Assembly: GCA_046081705.1 (NCBI GenBank)
Contig: JBJTWK010000120.1
Coordinates: forward strand, 1 to 14,655
Direction of reading: 5' to 3'
Length of the DNA stretch: 14,655 nucleotides
From: IMCC26256 sp046081705
Lineage (GTDB): Bacteria; Actinomycetota; Acidimicrobiia; IMCC26256
Below, one piece after another: positions 7,082 through 12,805 of this stretch (position 1 is the first letter of the stretch; every line of letters begins with the position of its first letter). Below the pieces are notes generated by a model. That model was not told the origin of the DNA, made no database searches, and saw only the letters and a list, made by a program, of their open reading frames with translations. The position numbers and the translations under genes were made by a program.

Positions 7082-7369
7082 ATGACCGAGCCGACCACCT
7101 GGACCTTCCTCACGAACCACGCGCACGTGCTGCTGGCGATCGCGGCCGAACCGGACCTGCGCCTGCGGGACATCGCCGATCGGGTCGGGATCACCGAGCG
7201 AGCGGCCCAGCGGATCGTGGCCGAGCTCGAGGAGGCCGGGTACCTCGAGATCCGGCGGCAGGGTCGACGCAACTCCTACCGGGTGCTGCGCAACCGGCAC
7301 CTCCGGCACCCCGCCGAGCAGCACCATCGGATCGGCGAGCTCATCGAGGTCCTCGCGCACCGCAGCTGA
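7082..7369 (+). CDS. Small winged helix-turn-helix (MarR-like) transcriptional regulator
   Basis: A 95-residue DNA-binding protein, cytoplasmic. The helix-turn-helix is LRLRDIADRVGITERAAQRI (26-45), continuing into a recognition helix ending VAELEEAGYL (46-55); the wing is EIRRQGRRNSYRV (56-68). WTFLTNHAHVLLAIA at the N-terminus is the usual lead helix. No ligand or dimerisation domain is evident beyond the short C-terminal helix HHRIGELIEVLAHRS, so it may act as a minimal dimer. The ATG has GAGG (7069-7072) 9 bases upstream. It diverges from sbtA and runs 22 bases ahead of fabI on the same strand, so it probably controls one or both. The signal it senses is not visible. Confidence 0.85.
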   Translation: MTEPTTWTFLTNHAHVLLAIAAEPDLRLRDIADRVGITERAAQRIVAELEEAGYLEIRRQGRRNSYRVLRNRHLRHPAEQHHRIGELIEVLAHRS

Positions 7370-7391
7370 CCGGACCGCGGGAGGTGCCGCC

Positions 7392-8210
7392 GTGCTGAAC
7401 GGCAAGCGCCTCGTCATCACCGGGGTCGCCACCGAGGATTCCATCGCGACCGCGACCGCTCGAGCCGCCGTCGGGTCCGGGGCCCGGGTCGCCCTCACCG
7501 CGTTCCCGCGCGACCTCGACGCCGCGCGGGCCATCGCCACCGACCTCGGGGCCGACGTCCGCGTGCATCCGCTCGATCTCTGCGATCCGGAGGCGACCGA
7601 TGCGGTCGGGCACGCGATCGTGGACGACCTCGGTGGTCTCGACGGGGCGCTCCACGCGGTGGCCTTCTCCCCCGCCGCGGCGTTGAGCGGCGACTTCCTC
7701 GCTGCGGACGCGGCGGCCACTGAACTCGCGTTCCGCACGAGCGCGTGGTCGCTCACCAACCTCGCCCGGATGTTCCGGGAGCACGCCGGTCCCGGCGGGG
7801 CCCTCGTCGGCCTCGACTTCGACGCGGGCGACCGGGCCTGGCCCGTCTACAACTGGATGGGCGTGTGCAAGGCCGCGCTCCGGTCGAGCGTCACCTACCT
7901 CGCCCGTGATCTCGGTCCAATCGGGATCCGGGTGAACCTCGTCGCCGCCGGTCCGCTCCACACGCGGGCCGCCAACGGCATCCCGGACTTCCACCGGCTC
8001 ACCGACGCGTGGGCGACCACGGCGCCCCTCGCCTGGAGCACGACGGACCCGACCCCGGTGGCGGAGACGGTGTGCTTCCTGCTCTCCGACCACAGCCGGG
8101 CGATCACCGGCGAGGTGCTCCACGTCGACGGCGGGTACCACGCCATGGCCGCTCCGCTCCCGCTGGACGGAACGCGCGTTCATACGACAGGGACTTCCGG
8201 TATTTCCTAG
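7392..8210 (+). CDS. fabI: Enoyl-[acyl-carrier-protein] reductase (FabI/InhA-like SDR)
   Basis: A 272-residue NADH-type enoyl-ACP reductase performing the last step of FAS-II elongation. The divergent Rossmann start GKRLVITGVATEDSIATATA (4-23) matches the FabI G-V-x3-x-S-I pattern rather than the ordinary SDR TGxxxGIG. The catalytic pair is Tyr153 and Lys160 in Y-NWMGVC-K, with Y-x6-K spacing as in FabI. ALVGLDFDAGDRAWPVYNWM, then RVNLVAAGPLHTRAANGI, is especially close to mycobacterial InhA. EVLHVDGGYHAM is the usual C-terminal motif, followed by about 18 extra residues. The start is GTG 7392 with GGGAGG (7379-7384) 7 bases upstream. Co-directional 22 bases after the regulator gene, so probably cotranscribed with it. 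Confidence 0.93.
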   Translation: MLNGKRLVITGVATEDSIATATARAAVGSGARVALTAFPRDLDAARAIATDLGADVRVHPLDLCDPEATDAVGHAIVDDLGGLDGALHAVAFSPAAALSGDFLAADAAATELAFRTSAWSLTNLARMFREHAGPGGALVGLDFDAGDRAWPVYNWMGVCKAALRSSVTYLARDLGPIGIRVNLVAAGPLHTRAANGIPDFHRLTDAWATTAPLAWSTTDPTPVAETVCFLLSDHSRAITGEVLHVDGGYHAMAAPLPLDGTRVHTTGTSGIS

Positions 8211-8284
8211 CCGGTTTTACGCTGCGGACTGAAGGGGAGCATCCCCGGAGCGGCACTGTCGTCATCACAGGTCACCCACGTGGC

Positions 8285-8345
8285 CTCGGCAGACCGGCTC
8301 CACGGAGTGGGAGAGACCTTCGGATGACGGAACCCGTCTGCCGAG
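8285..8345 (+). promoter_or_regulatory. Long-range 10-bp stem in the leader of the baeRF gene, sequestering part of its Shine-Dalgarno
   Basis: CTCGGCAGAC (8285-8294) is perfectly complementary to GTCTGCCGAG (8336-8345), with two further G-C pairs after one mismatch and a 35-base loop. The right arm ends inside GAGAGGTGG (8343-8351), the ribosome binding site of the gene starting at 8358, so GAG of the SD would be paired. The loop contains a smaller CTCC-AC-GGAG element. This could limit initiation until the stem is opened. Folding energy was not computed. Confidence 0.4.
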
Positions 8346-8380
8346 AGGTGGTGCCCCATGAACCGACTCCTGCTCGATGA
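8324..8380 (+). CDS. Possible upstream ORF of 18 codons overlapping the baeRF start
   Basis: ATG 8324 opens an 18-residue frame, MTEPVCREVVPHEPTPAR, ending at TGA 8378-8380, out of frame with and overlapping the start of the baeRF gene. GGGAG/AGAG (8309-8315) lies 8-10 bases upstream and could serve as a ribosome binding site. Ribosomes on it would melt the right arm of the leader stem (8336-8345). The peptide matches nothing I recognise, and an ORF this short can arise by chance; its interest comes only from its position. Confidence 0.25.
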   Translation: MTEPVCREVVPHEPTPAR

Positions 8381-9380
8381 GCTCCAGCGCCGACGTGCGT
8401 ACCCGAGCATCACGCTGCTCATCAACACGATCGAGGGACGGCCGCTCGGCCACGAGCAGCACGGAGCGATCAGCCGGCTGCTCGATGAGGCCGGCGAGCG
8501 CCTCGCCGACGATCCCGAGGTGGGCGCATCGGAGCGCTCCGAACTGCTCGACGCGATCGTCTCCCTCATCACCGAGTCCCGCCAGGACCCGGCGACGACG
8601 GCGCTCGCGATCTGCGTCTCCCCCGAGTACCGAGCGGTCGTGCGCCTCGGGACGCCGGTGCGGGAACGGGTCGTCATCGACGACACGTTCGCGACCCGGG
8701 ACCTCGTGGCCGACCTCAACCGCACGGCCACCTACCGCGCGCTCACCGTGAGCGACCGCAAGGTCCGGCTCCTGCTCGGTGATCCCGCCCGGGCCGTCGA
8801 GGCGCTCAACGCCGAGTGGCCGATGATCCGGGACGAGGACGAGTCGAGCGTCGCCTGGTCCCGGCGGGTCGCCGAGCAGGTGCGTGCGGAGCTCGCCGGA
8901 CACCCGGCGCCCACGATCGTGGCCGGGGTCGAACGCTCCGTCCGCGGGGTGCTCGGGCGCGACCTCGTGCAGCCGATCGGGATGATCCCGGGCAACCACG
9001 ACCGCACCGCGTGGTCCGAACTGCACGATGTCGCGTGGCCGATCGTCGATGCGTGGATGTTGCTCGACGGTGACCTCGCCATCGACGCCCTCGACGCGGC
9101 CCGTTCCGCGCACCGGTTCACCGCGGGTATCGACGAGATCTGGCCGCTCGCCACGGCCGGTCGGATCGATCTGCTCGTGGTCGAGGAGTCGTACCACCTC
9201 CCGGTTCGGATCGGACCGCACCACCTCGAGCCGGTCGACGACGCCCGACCTCCCGGGGTCGTCGACGACATCGTCGACGAGACCATCGAGTCGGTGCTCC
9301 GACACGGCGGCCGCGCGGTCGTCGTGGCCGACGATCGCCTGGCGCAGCTCGACCGCATCGCCGCGGTCCTGCGCTACTAG
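8358..9380 (+). CDS. Bacterial archaeo-eukaryotic release factor family protein (baeRF3-like)
   Basis: A 340-residue protein resembling baeRF proteins, bacterial homologues of eRF1/aRF1 proposed to act on ribosomes in rescue or quality control rather than normal termination. The N-terminal part (YPSITLLINTIEGRPLG, then RVVIDDTFATRDLVADLNRT at 104-123 and YRALTVSDRKVRLLLGD) matches the beginning of the family. The middle (about 126-245) would be the RNase-H-like domain with IGMIPGNHDRTAWSELHD (207-224). The C-terminus (about 251-340), GRIDLLVVEESYHLPVRIG and DIVDETIESVLRHGGRAVVV, looks like the eRF1_3/L7Ae-type domain. No GGQ tripeptide is present, so peptidyl-tRNA hydrolysis by the classical mechanism is not expected. 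ATG 8358 has SD GAGAGGTGG about 6 bases upstream. Single gene closed by a strong hairpin. Confidence 0.75.
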   Translation: MNRLLLDELQRRRAYPSITLLINTIEGRPLGHEQHGAISRLLDEAGERLADDPEVGASERSELLDAIVSLITESRQDPATTALAICVSPEYRAVVRLGTPVRERVVIDDTFATRDLVADLNRTATYRALTVSDRKVRLLLGDPARAVEALNAEWPMIRDEDESSVAWSRRVAEQVRAELAGHPAPTIVAGVERSVRGVLGRDLVQPIGMIPGNHDRTAWSELHDVAWPIVDAWMLLDGDLAIDALDAARSAHRFTAGIDEIWPLATAGRIDLLVVEESYHLPVRIGPHHLEPVDDARPPGVVDDIVDETIESVLRHGGRAVVVADDRLAQLDRIAAVLRY

Positions 9381-9386
9381 ACCCCG

Positions 9387-9434
9387 CCGCACCCCATCCG
9401 GGCAACCCCCTCCCACGCCCGGATGGGGTGGCGG
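9387..9434. terminator. Strong GC hairpin between convergent genes, bidirectional terminator candidate
   Basis: CACCCCATCCGGGC (9390-9403) pairs perfectly with GCCCGGATGGGGTG (9417-9430), extended by three pairs after a one-base bulge, around a 13-base loop. It starts 10 bases after the baeRF stop and lies 20 bases beyond the stop of the convergent small gene, so it can end both transcripts. There is no U-tract, as is common for actinobacterial terminators. Confidence 0.75.
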
Positions 9435-9453
9435 GCCCACGGGAACCTGACGG

Positions 9454-9662
9454 TCAGGTCGCGGTCGCGAACCGCCGCCAGGCGATGCCGGCCCAGACGA
9501 GTTCGACGACGCCGAAGGGCGACGCGCCCGACAGGAAGCCGTAGACGCGCGACAGCTCGCACCCGAGCGCGAACGGGCGATGAAGATGGGGCCGCGCCCC
9601 TCGAGCGCGTACATGCCCATCATGAACGTGACCGTGAGCACCCCGTGGATCGTGACGGCCAC
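9454..9662 (-). pseudogene. Small hydrophobic membrane protein gene with a one-base frameshift
   Basis: From GTG 9662 the frame reads MAVTIHGVLTVTFMMGMYAL, then EGRGPIFIA, after which it degenerates into Arg/Ser-rich shadow sequence. One base over, the frame continues as PFALGCELSRVYGFLSGASP, then FGVVELVWAGIAWRRFATAT, ending at TGA (9454-9456). Restoring one C in the GGG/CCC run at 9575-9577 gives an intact protein of about 69 residues with two likely membrane segments. YGFL-x-GA-x-PFGVVE-x-(V/I)WA and the Arg-rich end resemble a family of small uncharacterised membrane proteins I have seen in many bacteria. Either a genuine frameshift or a homopolymer sequencing error. It starts 5 bases after the GMC oxidoreductase stop and is the last gene of the minus-strand block. 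Confidence 0.65.
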
Positions 9663-9667
9663 GGTCG

Positions 9668-11242
9668 TCAGCGATCCTTCCGCACGAGATCGGCCGCGCG
9701 CTCCCCGATCATCACGGCCGGCGCGTGGGTGTGGCCGCGATTGATGCTCGGCATGATCGATACGTCGGCCACCCGCAACCCGGTCACGCCGCGCACCCGC
9801 AGCGCCGGATCGACGACACTCTCCGCGTCGGCGCCCATCCGACAGGTCCCGGCCGGGTGGTACAGGGTCTCGGCCTGGGCGGCGAGGAACGCGGCGATCG
9901 CGGCGTCGGAGTCGTCGGCCGGCCCCTCGATGTCGGGCCCGACGAACCGGCGCATGGCGTCGGTGTCGAGCAGGCGCCGCGCCATCCGCACCCCGGCGGT
10001 CATCGCCGCGAGATCGCCCGGCGCGCTGAAGTAGCGCGGGTCGATGCGCAGCGGCGCGCCCGGGTCGGACCCGGTGATGGCGACCTCGCCGCGACTCGCG
10101 GGCTGCACGAGCACGGGACCGACCGCGAGGCCGTGGCCCGGGTCCCAGTCAATGAGGCCGTGGTCGATGTAGGGCACCGGGCCGAAGATGACCTCGACGT
10201 CCGGCGCAGGGAGGTCGAGGGCCGTCCGGATGAACGCGGCGGCCTCCCCCACGTTCGACGTGAGCAGGCCCTTGCGGAGCAGCAGGTACTTCGCGAGTTG
10301 GATCGGCTTCTCGGCGTCGACGAGCGTGACCGGCTCCGGACACGACACGACGATGGCGCACATGATGTGGTCGACGAGGTTGCGTCCGACCTCCGGTGCC
10401 GCGACGACGACGTCGATGCCGTGCTCGGCGAGGTGCGCCGGGTCGCCGATGCCGCTGCGCTGCAGGATCGCCGGCGAGGCCACCGCCCCCGCGGTGACGA
10501 CCACCTCGCGCTCGGCCGCCACGATGCGCTCGTGCCCATGCTCGTCGACGCACCGCACCGCGACCGCACGGCCGGCCTCGACCACCACGCGGTCGACCAC
10601 GAGTCCGGTGAGCACCTCGAGGTTCGACCGTCGCATCGCCGGCTTGAGGTACCCGTCGTAGGTGCTCCACCGCTTGCCGCGCTTCTCGTTGACGATCGTC
10701 GGCGCGAACCCCTCGTTGTCGCCGGTGTTGTGGTGGGGCTTGCGCTCGAGCCCGATCTCGGCGCAGGCCGCGAGGAACGCCGCGGTCGACACGTTCGGGT
10801 CGCGGTGGTCCTGGATGTGCAACGGACCGCTCGTGCCGTGCGCGCCGTCACCGGCGTCCGGCGAGCGGTGCTCGGCACGCTGGAAGTACGGGAGGACGTC
10901 GTCGTAGCCCCAGCCGTCGCAGCCGGCGTCGCGCCACGCGTCGTAGTCGGCCCGGTGGCCGCGGACCCACATCATGGCGTTGATGACCGATGAGCCGCCG
11001 AGGGCGCGCCCGCGCGGCCAGTAGAGCTCGCGACCGTCGAGCGAGGGCTGCGGGACGGTCGAGAGGTCCCAGTCGAGCGGACCCTTGAAGAGCTTCGAGA
11101 AGGCGGCGGGGATCCCGGCCTCCATCTGCTTCGGTGCCGCACCGGCCTCGATGAGCGTCACGCTCGTCGCCGGGTCCTCGGAGAGTCGGGCCGCGAGCAC
11201 CGCGCCCGCCGAGCCCCCACCGACCACCACGTAGTCCGCCAC
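9668..11242 (-). CDS. GMC family FAD-dependent oxidoreductase (choline dehydrogenase-like)
   Basis: A 524-residue flavoprotein that would oxidise an alcohol or sugar hydroxyl. The FAD Rossmann motif GGGSAGAVLAARLSE begins at residue 8; WPRGRALGGSSVINAMMWVR (GMC signature 1) and GAVASPAILQRSGIG (signature 2) are both intact. The catalytic pair is His462 in YHPAGTCRMG and His506 in GHTHAPAVMIGERAADL; the second position is Asn in choline dehydrogenases (GNTNAP), so this enzyme has a His-His pair as in glucose-oxidase-like members. No signal peptide. Start GTG 11242 with a strong GAGGGGGG (11248-11255) 5 bases upstream. It follows the fucosidase genes by 36 bases on the same strand, suggesting a substrate derived from their products, but choline-like or other alcohols cannot be excluded. 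Confidence 0.9.
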   Translation of the reverse strand: MADYVVVGGGSAGAVLAARLSEDPATSVTLIEAGAAPKQMEAGIPAAFSKLFKGPLDWDLSTVPQPSLDGRELYWPRGRALGGSSVINAMMWVRGHRADYDAWRDAGCDGWGYDDVLPYFQRAEHRSPDAGDGAHGTSGPLHIQDHRDPNVSTAAFLAACAEIGLERKPHHNTGDNEGFAPTIVNEKRGKRWSTYDGYLKPAMRRSNLEVLTGLVVDRVVVEAGRAVAVRCVDEHGHERIVAAEREVVVTAGAVASPAILQRSGIGDPAHLAEHGIDVVVAAPEVGRNLVDHIMCAIVVSCPEPVTLVDAEKPIQLAKYLLLRKGLLTSNVGEAAAFIRTALDLPAPDVEVIFGPVPYIDHGLIDWDPGHGLAVGPVLVQPASRGEVAITGSDPGAPLRIDPRYFSAPGDLAAMTAGVRMARRLLDTDAMRRFVGPDIEGPADDSDAAIAAFLAAQAETLYHPAGTCRMGADAESVVDPALRVRGVTGLRVADVSIMPSINRGHTHAPAVMIGERAADLVRKDR

Positions 11243-11278
11243 GTCCGCCCCCCTCGTCGCCGTCGACGGACGCGGACT

Positions 11279-12748
11279 CTACCCGAGTCGGCGCACGCCG
11301 GTCCCGAGGCGGATCGCGTACGCGTCCTCCGTCGGGGTGCCGTCCGGGAGCGTGAGAGTCAGCACGCCGTCGCGCGACCCGCGCTCGAGCGCGGCCCCTG
11401 TGGCGAGCAGCACCGCCTCGTCGACCGAGGCCGCATCGATCCTCTCGATCGTGAACGTCGCGGTCGTGGGACGGTCGAGCAGCAGCGCGTGCAGCACCCC
11501 GGCCTTCGTCGTGAACCTCACCTCGGTGCCGTCGTCGGTGGTCGACGCCGCGACCTCCCACGGGCGGGTGCCACGCAGCGCGTCGCCGTTGCGAGCCATC
11601 CAGGCCCCGAGCCCGCGCAGCGGGACCGCCTGCTCCTCCGGGATCGCGCCGACCTCGTTCGGACCGATGCCGATGAGGAGGTTGCCGTTCTTGGCGACGA
11701 TGTCGCAGAAGGAGCGGATCAGTTCGGCGGCGGTCACGATGTCCTCGGGCCGCTCGTTGCGATTCGCTCCGAACGAGTGCCCGACCCCGCGCGTCGACTC
11801 CCACTTCTTCTCGCGGATCTCCGACAGGCTCTCGTACTCCGGGGTCGTGAAGTCGAACCACTTCGCACCCGGGAAGGTGAGCCGCTTCCGCTCCTCCGGG
11901 ATGAACCGCCAGGCGGCCTGGATCACCCGACCCCCGGCCCGCAGCAGCGCCACGCTCACCGGATTGCGGGACAACGTCGACTGGACCCAGCGGTCGTTGA
12001 TGACGCCGTCGGGCACTGCGTTGTAGTAGTCGGCGAACAGCCCGGCCAGCCCCTCGTCGCGCGGCCACCCGATGTCGTTCCACATGAGCGAGGGTTCGTA
12101 CCGCTCGATGAGTTCGTGCCAGTGCGCGCGCACGTACCGCACGTACTCCGGGTCCTCCGGGGTGGCCAGCACGATGTCGGCACCCTGGCGCAGCACCACC
12201 TCGTTGTACGGCCAGTCCCACGCGCCCGAGTAGTAGAAGCCCATGCGCATGCCCCGGGCGCGCACCGCGTCGGTGAGCCCGCCGACGAGGTCGCGCCGCG
12301 CGTGGTACTCACCCTTCACCGGGTGCGGGACGGCCGACGGCCACAGCGCGAACCCCTCGTGGTGCTTGGTCGTCAGCACCATGTACCCCGCCCCGGCCTC
12401 CTGGGCGAGCGCAGCGATCGCGTCCAGGTCGCAGGCCGCCGTGCCGGCGTCGAACATCGGGATGAAGCCGTCGTACGCGAAGTCGGGGCCGTAGGTCTCG
12501 CGGTGGTGACGCTGGGTCGGCGAGCCCTTGATCCGCATCGTGTTGCGGTACCACTCGGCATACGGGTTGTGGCTCAGCATCCGCGCCGGGCCGTCGGCCA
12601 CGAGCATCGTCTGGACGTCGGGCACCTGCGGGGCCCAGCCCGGCACGGAGTAGAGACCCCAGTGCACGAACACGCCCAACTTCGCGTCGTCGTACCAAGC
12701 GGGCAGCGGGTGCTGCCGCACGGACTCCCACGTCGGTTCGTAGTGCAC
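11279..12748 (-). CDS. Alpha-L-fucosidase, GH29 (paralogue 1)
   Basis: A retaining glycoside hydrolase of 489 residues, cytoplasmic (no signal peptide), hydrolysing alpha-L-fucosides. The barrel begins DDAKLGVFVHWGLYSVPGWA with the conserved His; TTKHHEGFALW carries His129-His130, equivalent to the fucose-binding His pair of the Thermotoga enzyme. The nucleophile is Asp225 in LMWNDIGWP, and Glu304 in FDFTTPEYE is the likely acid/base by alignment. The Asp-Glu distance is 79 residues versus about 42 in Thermotoga because of a 44-residue segment between NDRW and DFTTPEY. GVGHSFGANRNE is a further family motif. GTG 12748 is preferred over GTG 12781 because of an adjacent strong SD. Tandem with a diverged copy upstream and a GMC oxidoreductase downstream. 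Confidence 0.93.
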   Translation of the reverse strand: MHYEPTWESVRQHPLPAWYDDAKLGVFVHWGLYSVPGWAPQVPDVQTMLVADGPARMLSHNPYAEWYRNTMRIKGSPTQRHHRETYGPDFAYDGFIPMFDAGTAACDLDAIAALAQEAGAGYMVLTTKHHEGFALWPSAVPHPVKGEYHARRDLVGGLTDAVRARGMRMGFYYSGAWDWPYNEVVLRQGADIVLATPEDPEYVRYVRAHWHELIERYEPSLMWNDIGWPRDEGLAGLFADYYNAVPDGVINDRWVQSTLSRNPVSVALLRAGGRVIQAAWRFIPEERKRLTFPGAKWFDFTTPEYESLSEIREKKWESTRGVGHSFGANRNERPEDIVTAAELIRSFCDIVAKNGNLLIGIGPNEVGAIPEEQAVPLRGLGAWMARNGDALRGTRPWEVAASTTDDGTEVRFTTKAGVLHALLLDRPTTATFTIERIDAASVDEAVLLATGAALERGSRDGVLTLTLPDGTPTEDAYAIRLGTGVRRLG

Positions 12749-12752
12749 GCCA

Positions 12753-12760
12753 TCCCCCTC
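12753..12760 (-). promoter_or_regulatory. Shine-Dalgarno GAGGGGGA selecting GTG 12748
   Basis: On the minus strand GAGGGGGA ends 4 bases before the GTG at 12748. The alternative GTG at 12781 has no purine-rich sequence upstream, so the downstream start is favoured even though the frame is open for 11 more codons. Confidence 0.6.
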
Positions 12761-12805
12761 GTCCGGGCCAGAGGCTGTCACACCGCGGATGGCGGCGCTG
12801 CGACC

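Noticed and set aside
8195..8202. TTCCGGTA near the fabI end matching TACCGGAA at 6994-7001
   Set aside because: An 8-mer match on opposite strands, one copy inside coding sequence, is too weak to call a shared operator.
8234..8246. Short GGGGA-gca-TCCCC stem after fabI as a terminator
   Set aside because: Only 5 bp with a 3-base loop and no U-tract; expected by chance in GC-rich DNA.
8265..9453. Long minus-strand frame antisense to the baeRF gene
   Set aside because: It is entered only through the frameshift of the small membrane protein; the sequence has shadow composition and no domain.
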